Positions 7,546 to 16,458 of a stretch of DNA of 64,000 nt are shown here, in pieces. This DNA is from Bacillota bacterium (GTDB lineage: Bacteria; Bacillota; Clostridia; Acetivibrionales; DTU013), in NCBI GenBank assembly GCA_023412665.1, contig JAEZCA010000002.1:82294-146293 (forward strand), read 5' to 3'. Within the stretch, counting starts at the first letter, position 1. Each line of letters opens with the position of its first letter. A program made the position numbers and the translations under genes. The notes beneath the pieces were generated by a model, which was not told the DNA's origin, did no database searches, and saw nothing but the letters and a program-made list of their open reading frames with translations.

Positions 7546-9243
7546 TTATATCTTCCCCATCAATTCATTGCAATATTTAAGAAGTTCAACACGGGAACTG
7601 ACATTCATTTTTGTATATATCCTTCTATTGTGCGTCTTAAGTGTGTTGATGCTGATAAATAGCATATTGCATATTTCCTTTGCGTCATGTCCTTCAATAT
7701 ACAGATCAAAAATTCTTCTTTCCGCATTTGACAGTGTTTGAAGCTGGTCCTCGAATTGCTTGTATTGCTCAGGTGAAAGGTTTGCTGATGAGGACAGTTC
7801 TGTATCTGTAAACGGGGACAGTTCTGTATTATTTGCATTTAAGTAGGACTGAAGTGGTGCAGGCTGCATTATAATGGAATGATTGCTTGAGTTTGCGGGC
7901 TCTGAACGCATATTCAGAAATTCTATAAGGTCATCAATCTCTGTGATATTTGTTTTTCTTTGTGGTTCATTGGTCTTTATCATCTTTATTGCATCAAGTA
8001 ATGGGCTGATACAGTATTTACTGGTGAAAAAAGTTATTACAATGCTGACAGCCAGCAATAGCAGCATAATAAATAATATTTGGTATAATCGGGCAGTTTT
8101 TGCGGCAACGTCACTTCTTGGCATAAGAAGTGCAAGAGTCCATTTCGTATCATTAAATACTGACTTTTTTGGATAAATTCTGACGTTTATGTCATACCCC
8201 AGGATTTGATCTGCTGATGACTTTGTAAAATAGTAATCATTTAAGCTGTCGCTTTTTGGGTGAGGCGAAATATAAAGAAATTTGGAATCATCGTTTATCA
8301 ACCATGAGGAATTCATTCCATATACCAGGGCGTTGTCCATATTGATACCCGTGCCGATCTGTGTTGAAAACAAGAGCACCTCGCGCTCAAATTCATATGA
8401 GGATTTTTGGTGTAAAATGCTCTCGAAAGCTGTTTTTGATATTTCAAGACCACAAATGCCATAAGGATTTCCATCATTGTCCAAGAGCGGTACGGAATAT
8501 GATATAACCTTATCTGTGTTGTCTGCAGGGATAAACAGTGGATTCCAGTAACCCAGGTAATAAGTGTCCAGCTCGGTATTAGATAATGCAGCGTCATATG
8601 GCATGCGAAAAAGATCCCGGTGGCGTTTGGCCGCATCTGGCGAGATATCGAATTCCAATTCCCACTGTGTGTGAAGGTGTATGTTGTTTTCTCTTGCCAG
8701 ATTAACCGGTCCATACAGCATAAAGAGCTGTTGACTTTCGTATGGGACAGGGTTGTGATTCATATTTACTATATAAAAACCTGCTTTGCTGTCGTTAGCA
8801 CGGTCCAGGCCAGGGTTTACAGTAGCATCCAGGAACACAAACACTCCTGTTACCCCGGCCTTCTCCATAGCAAAACATGATTTTTCGACCTCATTTGATA
8901 ATAAATTTTCAAGCAGTTCGGGATGCTGTTTAAGTTCGGAGTGCTTAATGCCTTTAAGCTGCAATTGTTTACCAATGCTTTTATTTAGCCTTTCGGATAG
9001 TTCTATAGTAGTGTTAGAGATAGTCAGGCATTTATTCGAGATCTCTGACTCAATGTATTGCAAATCGTAAATGACATTATAATAAGGGTTTTCAGCTAAA
9101 TCTGATATAACTCCTGAAAATCCGGCAATTATTGAAATGCCTGCAAGAATTACCAGTACGACTACTAGTTGAAAGAGCCAAAAACGATTAATAAGTGATA
9201 GATTTGCCTTAGCATGAGTTTTACTTTGCTTTGAGGATTTCAT
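7546..9243 (-). CDS. Membrane-bound LuxR-type regulator with extracytoplasmic sensor
   Basis: This 565-residue one-component regulator has a membrane segment at ~24-48, an extracytoplasmic region of ~330 residues with Cache-like features (YGICGLEISKTAF), a second membrane segment at ~380-405, and a C-terminal LuxR helix-turn-helix (LSNAERRIFDLYIEGHDAKEICN...). No histidine kinase or receiver is present, so ligand binding outside must be passed straight to the DNA-binding domain. The start follows GAGGTGAGAC and lies 23 bases inside the upstream solute-binding gene, indicating coupling. The linker before the HTH has an in-frame 24-bp repeat resembling the REP core. Confidence 0.85.
   Translation of the reverse strand: MKSSKQSKTHAKANLSLINRFWLFQLVVVLVILAGISIIAGFSGVISDLAENPYYNVIYDLQYIESEISNKCLTISNTTIELSERLNKSIGKQLQLKGIKHSELKQHPELLENLLSNEVEKSCFAMEKAGVTGVFVFLDATVNPGLDRANDSKAGFYIVNMNHNPVPYESQQLFMLYGPVNLARENNIHLHTQWELEFDISPDAAKRHRDLFRMPYDAALSNTELDTYYLGYWNPLFIPADNTDKVISYSVPLLDNDGNPYGICGLEISKTAFESILHQKSSYEFEREVLLFSTQIGTGINMDNALVYGMNSSWLINDDSKFLYISPHPKSDSLNDYYFTKSSADQILGYDINVRIYPKKSVFNDTKWTLALLMPRSDVAAKTARLYQILFIMLLLLAVSIVITFFTSKYCISPLLDAIKMIKTNEPQRKTNITEIDDLIEFLNMRSEPANSSNHSIIMQPAPLQSYLNANNTELSPFTDTELSSSANLSPEQYKQFEDQLQTLSNAERRIFDLYIEGHDAKEICNMLFISINTLKTHNRRIYTKMNVSSRVELLKYCNELMGKI
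7790..7830 (-). repeat. 24-bp in-frame direct repeat resembling REP cores inside the LuxR gene
   Basis: GGACAGTTCTGTAT occurs twice 24 bp apart. The second copy is preceded by GG, so GGGGACAGTTCT (7814-7825) equals the first 12 bases of the REP variant at 18671. It encodes TELS repeated eight residues apart in the linker before the HTH. Relation to REP is tentative. Confidence 0.45.
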
Positions 9244-10795
9244 GTCTCACCTCGGTAAGGAACTGGTCATACTTCTGATCTGTTATATACTTTTCGGTAC
9301 ACGCAGAAAAGTCTTTTGACTCTTCCAGGCTTTTTATGAATTCATTTCTGGACAAAGAAGTAAAATCTATTAACTTATCCTCGAATGAATACCTCATGTC
9401 ATCGCTGGCTTCAAAGGGTTTATATGTATAAAACTCATGAGTCTGCATCATTTTCAGCGTTGTTTCGATTACTTTTACAACATTTTCATTAAGCTCGCTA
9501 AAGTTATTCTCTGAAAGTTTATTTTTCAGCATTTCTCGAGCATTAACAGTAACCGGAAAATAACCGGTTTTTAGAACAAAATCAATATTGCGTTCAGGCT
9601 CAGTCAGCCATTTGAGAAATACAACAGATGCATACTCTTTCTCCGGTGTCGACTTTGCAATTATAACACCGGCGCCTTGCTGTACTGTTATTTTTTCTCC
9701 ATCACTGAATGATGGATAGGGGATAGTTTTTAACTCGACATCATGTTTTGTATTATCGGAATATGTAACAGTATTCGGGAAAAAACTTGCACCAGCAGTT
9801 GATCCTGTATACATTAGCAAATCACCCGTCTGTACATCCTCGGAACGGTAAAAACTATAGGCGCCATAATATCCCTTAACCATGGGAGTATAGTATGAGT
9901 CCCAGAATGTCTTCATCACAGGGTTATTTAAATCAATATCGCCCGAGTTATCGCTATTGGTAATGAAAAAATCCGCCCCCAGCTGCTTAAAAGCAATAAT
10001 TGCAAAATTGCTGGCGGCATCACAGCCGTAAAGTGCTTTGCCATCATTAGGAATGCTCGGTGTTTTTGAGTCTGTCCAACCATAATATGCAGCAGATGTT
10101 TCCTGGATCCCGTCATATGTATTAAGCATATCTTCGGTAAGCTTTTTTGACGGATTGCTGCTGTTGTACTCGTCCAAGAACCGCTTGTAAAACGTATAAT
10201 TTATATACATAACCTCTGTGGATTTGGCAATGGGGAATATCATAGTGCCACTGTCTGAAGTAAGCCTACCTTCTTCAAGAAAACTGGGTATATACTGATC
10301 AAGCTCTGTTTTTGACATATATTTTTCTAATGATATCAGTTTTTCCATCTTGTGCAATGTGTAAGCTGTGCTGGGATATGCTGTCGCCATTTGCGGGAAA
10401 TCTGCACTTCCTGGCTCCATATTTGCTGCAGACAATAGCTTGGTGTGAATATCTCCGGTGTTATCCATATTATATGCCTTGACAGTAATACCCGACCCAG
10501 CACCGACGGTGCTGTTAAACTCTTCAACAAGATTATCAAAGCTGACTTTCTGTTCTCCTAGATAATGGTGCCAGATAGCTATGTTTACAGGTTTGTTTTT
10601 ACTGAGTCTTGGAACTTCTGCAGTACAGCAAGTAAGGGAAAACAACATTGTCACTAATAGAAAAAGTGAAAGAAGGAAACTCTTAAGCTTCTTCGAATAA
10701 GCTATAGTATATGCAATTTTGCTCATATGTGATTGTTCTGAATAGGTTTGTGTTAGATTATTTCTATATTTACACGTATTTACATGGTAACGCAT
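9221..10795 (-). CDS. Extracellular solute-binding lipoprotein (family 1, sugar-type)
   Basis: A long basic N-region (~37 residues) precedes a hydrophobic signal ending in LFSLTCC, an imperfect lipobox. The mature part (INIAIWHHYLGEQKVSFDNLVEEFN-like opening, PYPSFSDGEKITVQQGAGVII, VFLKWLTEPERN) matches ABC solute-binding proteins of the sugar/oligosaccharide class. AAGGGAG supports the start at 10795; the internal ATG at 10726 has no site. No permease or ATPase lies nearby; the only partner is the overlapping membrane LuxR regulator, suggesting a sensing rather than uptake role. Confidence 0.85.
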   Translation of the reverse strand: MRYHVNTCKYRNNLTQTYSEQSHMSKIAYTIAYSKKLKSFLLSLFLLVTMLFSLTCCTAEVPRLSKNKPVNIAIWHHYLGEQKVSFDNLVEEFNSTVGAGSGITVKAYNMDNTGDIHTKLLSAANMEPGSADFPQMATAYPSTAYTLHKMEKLISLEKYMSKTELDQYIPSFLEEGRLTSDSGTMIFPIAKSTEVMYINYTFYKRFLDEYNSSNPSKKLTEDMLNTYDGIQETSAAYYGWTDSKTPSIPNDGKALYGCDAASNFAIIAFKQLGADFFITNSDNSGDIDLNNPVMKTFWDSYYTPMVKGYYGAYSFYRSEDVQTGDLLMYTGSTAGASFFPNTVTYSDNTKHDVELKTIPYPSFSDGEKITVQQGAGVIIAKSTPEKEYASVVFLKWLTEPERNIDFVLKTGYFPVTVNAREMLKNKLSENNFSELNENVVKVIETTLKMMQTHEFYTYKPFEASDDMRYSFEDKLIDFTSLSRNEFIKSLEESKDFSACTEKYITDQKYDQFLTEVRHEILKAK

Positions 10796-10979
10796 ATATT
10801 TCTCCCTTATGTAATTATTTGCAGGTTATACGTACAATTTATCATAAATAAGACATTATGTATATGAGTAACTTGTTTATGATGAATAATAGCATTCCTA
10901 ATTCAGGCAGTGGATTAATAAAATAAAGTAAAATTATGTATAAATCACCCCTTATTCACTTAAAATCATCCTTTATTAA

Positions 10980-11032
10980 TAAGGGTTCACCCTTAAAGTG
11001 CGATATTAATACAATAAAAATTGGCATATAAT
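10980..11032 (+). promoter_or_regulatory. Palindromic operator and -10 element in the divergent intergenic region
   Basis: TAAGGGTTCACCCTTA (10980-10995) is a perfect 7-bp inverted repeat with a 2-bp centre. TATAAT at 11027-11032 is a good -10 for the lipoprotein gene, without a clear -35, as expected for an activated promoter. An overlapping CCCTTATT/AATAAGGG pair (10949-10985) could form an alternative structure. The membrane LuxR regulator is the natural candidate to bind here; inference. Confidence 0.5.
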
Positions 11033-11118
11033 TTATCTGTAACAGAAAAATTTAAAATCAACTATTTGCTGAAATAACAAGTTAGTTGGAAAAAAGATAA
11101 CAGAGTGGGGGGTACAAT

Positions 11119-11652
11119 ATGAAAAAATTGGTTTCGGGAGTTCTTTTATTAGTCATTCTGGTTACGCTTGCTGGTTGTGGAGGGATAAGCATTCCAACCG
11201 AAGACGGCGGCAAAATGCGTATTTCTAAAGACGGACTCACAGTTGAAGGGGCTGACGGAAGTAAAGGAGAAATTACTACAGATGATGAAGGAGGTATGGT
11301 TTTTGAATCAGATGATGGGAGCGAGTTGAAGTTTGGTGAGGATTTGGATCTTCCCGATGAATATCCTGAAGATATTCTTCCGCTCTACAAAAAAGATTCA
11401 ATATTAGCTACTTCCTCATCTGATGGAAGCTATTACGTGATGTTTATATCAAAGTCATCCGTTAAGGACAGCACGAAATACTATAAAGATTTTGTTGAGG
11501 ATTTGGAAGGGAAGACAGTTACAACCAGTGATACCGGCACAATGATAATTGCCAACATTAATGGCAGGGAATGTGCGATAATGATTAATGAAGACAATGA
11601 AGATGAGAAAAAGTCCAATATTAGCCTGACAATAGGCCCTAAGCAGGAGTAG
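11119..11652 (+). CDS. Small acidic lipoprotein of unknown function
   Basis: A signal peptide ends in the lipobox TLAGC (Cys 20). The mature protein (~158 residues) begins with an acidic, Gly-rich segment whose short strands (GADGSKGEI, ESDDGSELKF) repeat loosely. A compact alpha/beta region with YPEDILPLYKKDSI and STKYYKDFVEDL follows. The latter part resembles small Clostridial secreted domains, but I cannot name the family. GGGGGG lies just upstream. It is divergent from the solute-binding/LuxR pair and a possible regulon member. A REP copy begins 7 bases after the stop. Confidence 0.75.
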   Translation: MKKLVSGVLLLVILVTLAGCGGISIPTEDGGKMRISKDGLTVEGADGSKGEITTDDEGGMVFESDDGSELKFGEDLDLPDEYPEDILPLYKKDSILATSSSDGSYYVMFISKSSVKDSTKYYKDFVEDLEGKTVTTSDTGTMIIANINGRECAIMINEDNEDEKKSNISLTIGPKQE

Positions 11653-11659
11653 GAGTAGT

Positions 11660-11674
11660 GGGGACGCTTCTCAC
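11660..11674 (-). repeat. REP copy (minus orientation)
   Basis: GGGGACGCTTCTCAC, starting seven bases after the lipoprotein stop codon. With the plus copy at 14291 it brackets the AI-2E and RAYT genes. Confidence 0.9.
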
Positions 11675-11815
11675 CTATTTGACAGCTATACTAATATTCT
11701 AGTGAAATACAGGTAGATTGCAGTGTTTATTCTAATTAATGGCTATGGAATGTGTATAATACGTAATACATAATGTTATTAGACAAAGCTGCATATTGAA
11801 CTTTCTTTATAACAT

Positions 11816-11869
11816 AAAAAGGGGCTGTGGCAATAGCTATATAAAAATAGCTTGCACAGCTCCTTTTTT
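11816..11869. terminator. Bidirectional rho-independent terminator
   Basis: AAAAAGGGGCTGTG pairs with CACAGCTCCTTTTTT around an internal ATAGCTAT/AATAGCT stem. A-rich and T-rich flanks allow it to serve both the plus-strand lipoprotein and the convergent minus-strand AI-2E gene. Confidence 0.85.
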
Positions 11870-11944
11870 GTGCGTGGCGGATTATACTTTCAGTTTTCCC
11901 TGTGGATAGAACTTTGGCGTATAATTACAACATTAATTAGGACA

Positions 11945-12994
11945 CTATATTATTTTAGTGTTTTTTAGAATTTTATAGAAAATTATCATAAAGGTTAAGT
12001 AGATCATTCCGATAATTCCAAACGCTTTTAAACCTATAAAAATAGCAACTAATGTAGTTACAGGATGTATATCAAGCGATGTCGACACAATTTTTGGTTC
12101 TATAATTTGTCTTACGATGCTTATCAACACAAAAAGTATCAATATACCAAAACCAGCAAAATAGTTCCCGGAAATGATATATATTGCAGATAATGGCAGG
12201 TAAACCAAACCTATCCCCAAAACTGGCAATATATCGGCAAATGCACATATAATACTTAGCAGCACGGAGTATTTAACTCCTAATATAGAAAAACCTGCTA
12301 ATGTTTGAACAAATGTAAGAAAGTATATAAAGAAATATGCTTTAACATATTTAGTGAGCATTTTTAGACCTTGGCTCCAGATTTTCTCTATTTTGTCTCT
12401 CCCGCTATCGGAAAATACTGAAATAAATCGCTTTTTTATGCTTGACATATCTCTTGTGAAAAAATAAGTAGAAAGTATAACAACAAAAACTATCGTGATC
12501 CACATTGGGATTGATAATGCTATAGACAAAAAAGCATTTAAACTTTTTCCAACAATATTTATGCTGTTTTTTAGTATTTGTGTCAACTGGCTGCTATTAT
12601 CTTCAATAAATGATGGATCGATGTTTTGAAAATATTGACTGACATCATGGAGTATATTTTGAATCGGTATTACTATCTTATCAAGGTTTGCAGCAGATAA
12701 GTTTTTCACTAATTGCATTGCTTCTGAAATTATACTATAGAAAAGGAATGCCAGCAGTGCAGAAATAAGTACATAAACAATTGATGATGCCAACAGAGCA
12801 GGCGCATTACGTTTGAATTTGAGCTTAACTCTAAAAAACTTTGATATGGGCTGAATAAGAAATGCTATGCAGAAAGCTACTATAAACGGGAAGGTATAAG
12901 AACTTGTGAAATATACCAGCGCAAACAAACAAGTATATATAACAATAAACAAAATCGTTTTTTTCAGGGTTTTCACAAATTCGTTAGTAAACAT
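11945..12994 (-). CDS. AI-2E family transporter, YtvI-like
   Basis: This 349-residue protein has about seven hydrophobic helices: two N-terminal (IVIYTCLFALVYF and the next), one at ~70-90, then a soluble ~60-residue segment and four or five C-terminal helices. The C-terminal motif RQIIEPKIVSTSLDIHPVTTLVAIFIG is typical of the AI-2E/PerM family. The length and the Clostridial context favour the sporulation protein YtvI subgroup, whose substrate is unknown. GAGGTG lies 6 bases before the start. It is flanked by the RAYT gene and REP copies. Confidence 0.85.
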   Translation of the reverse strand: MFTNEFVKTLKKTILFIVIYTCLFALVYFTSSYTFPFIVAFCIAFLIQPISKFFRVKLKFKRNAPALLASSIVYVLISALLAFLFYSIISEAMQLVKNLSAANLDKIVIPIQNILHDVSQYFQNIDPSFIEDNSSQLTQILKNSINIVGKSLNAFLSIALSIPMWITIVFVVILSTYFFTRDMSSIKKRFISVFSDSGRDKIEKIWSQGLKMLTKYVKAYFFIYFLTFVQTLAGFSILGVKYSVLLSIICAFADILPVLGIGLVYLPLSAIYIISGNYFAGFGILILFVLISIVRQIIEPKIVSTSLDIHPVTTLVAIFIGLKAFGIIGMIYLTFMIIFYKILKNTKII

Positions 12995-13132
12995 AGATCA
13001 CCTCGATAATACATCATTATATATTAGTTATGTTTGTATTTATGACGTTACTATAAAAAAAACTAAAAGTCAAGATATGGTAAGCCCAGACCAGTTTGTA
13101 TAACTGACAGCAATATCTTTATCATTATTTAT

Positions 13133-14113
13133 TCATAATACATTTGTGACTAATTCGTTAAATACCTGCAAATGAAAATTATCTTTGCAAACAAGGTCAT
13201 ATCCCTTGCTGCATAATCTGGAACAGCTTGTTACCGTTATGTTTAGTATATACCTGCATATATTTTTATAGCTGAGATTACATAAAACTCTTAGTGCATA
13301 TGCAATAAAAGCTCTGAATTTAGTTGATTTTTGTCGCGACTTCAGGCTGAGGGTGGTTTGATGAATAATCTCGAGCCTTTTTGATACATAAGCGATGATA
13401 TCGGCTGCAGCGCCTTCTCTGATTATTACCGTTCTTCCGCTGACATATTCACATTCTTTTGCTTCCGGTATTATGTCGGTCATATCAATCATTTCAGTTA
13501 CATCAAGGATATCCGAAGTATCAGAAATATCAGAAATATCAGAAATATTAGAAATATCATTACGAAGCTTGACAAATTCATGATATCGCTTAATAAAGCT
13601 ATCGTGATTAACAGTATTGAAAAAGCCTTTTATAAAACTTGTGTCAACAATCCCATAGCAATCCGGCATGGTGCCTAGATATATGCCATATGATGAGTAA
13701 ATGTAGTCTTCCTCGTGTCCGGAGTAATCCGGAATGTCTTTCGGGTTGTTGTGAATATAAGCTGATACGGCCAGATTATAAGCATCACTGTTCAGGATTT
13801 TGCTTCCGAAACGATCCTGAAAAAGGTGCCCGTGGCGATTATACTTTTTATTAAAATACCGGACATAAGCAGTATTCAAACTGTGCATAAAAATTGAAAT
13901 ATCGAAGCCTCTTGTGTCCAGCTGTAAATGAATGTGATTGCTCATCAGGCAATATGCATATAAACTGCACCGGTATCTTTCCAAGTACTTTTTTAGCAAT
14001 TTGAGATAGTACTCTTTATCTGCATTCTCAGTAAAAAGCATTATTTCAGAGATGCTGCGACAAGTAACGTGGTAGATTGCATATATGCTTTTTACACGGG
14101 CCCTTCTCGGCAT
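13133..14113 (-). CDS. REP-associated tyrosine transposase (RAYT, Y1/HUH type)
   Basis: The N-terminal ~150 residues are a Y1 (IS200-like) HUH domain: the start MPRRARV, the metal site SNHIHLQL, and the catalytic-tyrosine region SAYIHNNPKDIP. After a Ser/Asp/Ile-rich linker built of 9-bp repeats (13517-13558) comes a C-terminal helical domain (LSYKNICRYILNITVTSCSR) resembling a DnaA-type HTH. RAYTs nick and join single-stranded DNA at repeated palindromic elements. The only abundant small repeat here is the 15-bp GTGAGAAGCGTCCCC family, which surrounds this gene, so the pairing is a strong inference. AGGGAGAGG supports the start; the gene looks intact. Confidence 0.88.
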   Translation of the reverse strand: MPRRARVKSIYAIYHVTCRSISEIMLFTENADKEYYLKLLKKYLERYRCSLYAYCLMSNHIHLQLDTRGFDISIFMHSLNTAYVRYFNKKYNRHGHLFQDRFGSKILNSDAYNLAVSAYIHNNPKDIPDYSGHEEDYIYSSYGIYLGTMPDCYGIVDTSFIKGFFNTVNHDSFIKRYHEFVKLRNDISNISDISDISDTSDILDVTEMIDMTDIIPEAKECEYVSGRTVIIREGAAADIIAYVSKRLEIIHQTTLSLKSRQKSTKFRAFIAYALRVLCNLSYKNICRYILNITVTSCSRLCSKGYDLVCKDNFHLQVFNELVTNVL

Positions 14114-14290
14114 GGATACCTCTCCCTTCGCTCATACAAATTGTACCAAATAGAACATATGTTTGTAAAGCTGTGAGGGAAATATTACCTGAGTAAAATC
14201 AATCGTTCTGGGACTAATTTGGTTTGTTTCATGCTATGTAGGGAATATATAAAAATAAAACGCAACACTATTATTGTATTTTACAAAAAT

Positions 14291-14305
14291 GTGAGAAGCG
14301 TCCCC
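14291..14305 (+). repeat. REP copy (plus orientation)
   Basis: GTGAGAAGCGTCCCC located 9 bases before the likely start of the exporter gene. It is in frame with it, so automated gene calls tend to extend the protein through the repeat as VRSVP. Confidence 0.9.
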
Positions 14306-14314
14306 GAGAAAGGT

Positions 14315-15073
14315 GTGAGTTTTCTGCAGTCGACTGAATTGATGAATATTGCGCTAAAGGCTGGAGAGATAATGCTGACAAGCGGTGCGGAGATTTATCG
14401 CGTCGAAGAGACGATAGTGAGAATTTGCAATAGTTATAATTTAAAGTGTGAAAGTTTTGTGCTGCCCACAGGTATATTCATTTCAATAGAAAATGAGGAT
14501 GGTAGCATGAATACTGCATTTAGACGTATACGCATAAGAAAAGTCGATCTTAACCGTATTGACAGTGTTAATAATCTTTCACGCAGCCTCCAGACAGTTC
14601 AGCCTGATTGTAAAACAGTACTTGAGAAACTGAACGAAATAAATGTGGTTAGGCAATACAGTTTTCCCGCAAGAATAGCTGCAGCTGCTCTTGGATCATT
14701 TTCCTTTACTTTAATTTTCCAAGGAAGTCTGTACGACGGTGTTGCTGCTTTGAGTATCAGTGCAGTTTCATATTTGCTGAGGGAAATACTGACAAGGAAG
14801 GGATTCTATCAGTTCCTCGAAAACTTTCTGGCCGGTATTCTTGTAGGATTGCTGAGTATTGCCGCATGTAGATTATATCCTTTTTTAAATGAGTACAAAA
14901 TAATTATTGGCTCAATTATGTTGTACCTGCCGGGGGTATCCATAACTAACGGCATTAAGGATGCGCTATATGGCGATCTGGTGGCCAGTCTGACCAGATT
15001 AGGGGAGGCTGTGCTTCTGGTTGCCGTACTTGCGGCTGGTGTTGGTATTGCATTGTCAATCGGCACACGATAG
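14315..15073 (+). CDS. Threonine/serine exporter, N-terminal half (ThrE-like, DUF1212)
   Basis: The product opens with LMNIALKAGEIMLTSGAEIYRVEETI, the hallmark of the cytoplasmic DUF1212 domain, and continues to about five membrane helices from residue ~110. In Clostridia and Bacilli the ThrE exporter is split into this half and a small second half, which follows 7 bases downstream. The start is uncertain: GTG 14315 fits family length, ATG 14342 is possible, and the frame extends upstream to 14219 only by reading through a REP copy. Probable amino-acid (Thr/Ser) efflux, by family. Confidence 0.8.
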   Translation: MSFLQSTELMNIALKAGEIMLTSGAEIYRVEETIVRICNSYNLKCESFVLPTGIFISIENEDGSMNTAFRRIRIRKVDLNRIDSVNNLSRSLQTVQPDCKTVLEKLNEINVVRQYSFPARIAAAALGSFSFTLIFQGSLYDGVAALSISAVSYLLREILTRKGFYQFLENFLAGILVGLLSIAACRLYPFLNEYKIIIGSIMLYLPGVSITNGIKDALYGDLVASLTRLGEAVLLVAVLAAGVGIALSIGTR

Positions 15074-15080
15074 GAGGATT

Positions 15081-15575
15081 ATGATACTAACTGCTTTTCT
15101 AGCATTCATAGGGAGCTTAACTTCCGGTCTAGCCTTCAATATTAAAGGTCGAAAGTTAGTATTTGCTGGTTTCTCCGGTATGTTTGGTTATGTCGCTTTT
15201 TCAGTATTGTTCCAACTAACAGGATATTTAGTTCTTTCTATTTTTTTAGGTGCTGTCGTAGTCGGTCTATATAGTGAAACTACTGCCAGATTATTAAAAT
15301 CACCGTCGACTGTTTTTTCAATACCAGGAATCCTGCCGTTGGTACCAGGTATCGCTGCATATGAAATGATGCAGCACTTAATGAATAATCAACTGATCTT
15401 TGCTCTTGGGAAGATGATTGATGTTGCAAGCGGTGCAGGGGCAATAGCATTTGGCATCTTGCTTGTCACAGCTGTGTTCAGATTCATATCAAAAGTTAAA
15501 AAAGAAAGGACTGAACATACCGGAGTTGGTAAAGCAAGGACTAAACGGTCCAGAGTGAAAAAAAGCATAAATTAA
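15081..15575 (+). CDS. Threonine/serine exporter, C-terminal half (ThrE_2, DUF3815)
   Basis: This 164-residue protein has five hydrophobic helices and the motif FSIPGILPLVPGIAAYEMM, typical of the DUF3815/ThrE_2 half. GGAGG lies 5 bases upstream and the previous stop 7 bases upstream, so both halves are one operon. The basic C-terminal tail (KARTKRSRVKK) is built from a degenerate duplicate: sequence like ACCGGAGTT...CTAAACGGTCCAG reappears after the stop near 15580-15620. Confidence 0.82.
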   Translation: MILTAFLAFIGSLTSGLAFNIKGRKLVFAGFSGMFGYVAFSVLFQLTGYLVLSIFLGAVVVGLYSETTARLLKSPSTVFSIPGILPLVPGIAAYEMMQHLMNNQLIFALGKMIDVASGAGAIAFGILLVTAVFRFISKVKKERTEHTGVGKARTKRSRVKKSIN

Positions 15576-15652
15576 GCATTCCGGAGTTAAGAAATCAGAG
15601 ACTAAACTTTCCAGGAAATAACCAATGCGAATGCTATTACTGGAGAATAACA

Positions 15653-15689
15653 AAACAGACTGTATCGATATTTTCTATACAATCTGTTT
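15653..15689. terminator. Hairpin between convergent genes
   Basis: AAACAGA...TGTAT (15653 on) pairs with ATACA...TCTGTTT (to 15689). It lies between the plus-strand exporter and the minus-strand CAP gene and could serve both. Confidence 0.6.
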
Positions 15690-15745
15690 CAATATACTCA
15701 TTCAGATTTTGTACTGCGCTAAATAGATCACAGTGTACAAAGCAT

Positions 15746-16351
15746 TTACAGAGGCTTCATGAACTGCTGTGTCCAGTAGCAAACACCATTTTTGTTCTTT
15801 GCCAGACCAACCCCTATTTCTGTAAAGGAGGGGCTCATAATGTTATTCCTGTGACCTGGAGAATTCATCCAATCTCTCATGACCTCAGCCGGAGTTCTTT
15901 GACCATAAGCAATATTTTCACCGGCGGCTGAAAAACGCAGACCAAAATTCTCCATCATCTGGAATGGCGTGCCATATGTTGGCGAATTATGAGCAAAATA
16001 TCCTTTGTCTGCCATGTCTGCTGATTTGTATCTAGCAACTCTGCTGAGCTGCCAGTTAAGTTTTAATGCAGGCAGACCGGATTTTGCCCGTTCAACATTG
16101 ACAAGTCTGGCTACTTCGCTTTCCTGTGAGCTTGTAGTAACCGCAGGTATTGTCAATTTTTGGCCGGGATAAATGAGATTGGGGTTTTTTATCTGTGGAT
16201 TAGCTGCGATGATTTCGCTCATGCCGACCTGATGCTTGGCTGCAATTTTCCAGATAGAATCTCCTCTTTGAACAGTATATGTTGACTGTGCAAAAACTGA
16301 GGCAGAAAACAGCATAACAAATATTAAAATCAAAAAAGCTTTCTTTTTCAT
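15746..16351 (-). CDS. Secreted LysM + CAP (SCP/PR-1) domain protein
   Basis: A signal peptide (KKKAFLILIFVMLFSASVFAQ) is followed by one LysM domain (YTVQRGDSIWKIAAKHQVG...YPGQKLTIP, ~24-69) and a CAP domain (~77-200) with VARLVNVERAKSGLPALK, HNSPTYGTPF, GENIAYGQRTP, WMNSPGHRNNIM. This architecture is that of YkwD/SafA-like proteins often found on cell wall or spore coat. LysM binds peptidoglycan; the role of bacterial CAP domains is unclear. GAGGTG precedes the start. It is monocistronic. Confidence 0.9.
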   Translation of the reverse strand: MKKKAFLILIFVMLFSASVFAQSTYTVQRGDSIWKIAAKHQVGMSEIIAANPQIKNPNLIYPGQKLTIPAVTTSSQESEVARLVNVERAKSGLPALKLNWQLSRVARYKSADMADKGYFAHNSPTYGTPFQMMENFGLRFSAAGENIAYGQRTPAEVMRDWMNSPGHRNNIMSPSFTEIGVGLAKNKNGVCYWTQQFMKPL

Positions 16352-16419
16352 TTTATCACCTCAGACATATGATTTGATATATGCAAACTAAAAATGCTGG
16401 CAATATCAATCTCGCCTTC

Positions 16420-16458
16420 CAATTGATTCATGCAACTGATTCATCCAGTTGATTTATG
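16420..16458. repeat. Three 13-bp tandem units
   Basis: CAATTGATTCATG, CAACTGATTCATC and CAGTTGATTTATG abut exactly. They lie upstream of the CAP gene (minus) and ~220 bp upstream of the GyrB/ParE-like gene (plus). Could be a regulatory iteron or simple slippage. The rest of this 330-bp gap shows only a REP copy. Confidence 0.65.

Noticed and set aside
14219..14314. Upstream extension of the ThrE-like protein
   Set aside because: It begins with TTG without a ribosome site and runs through a REP copy; family members start near 14315.
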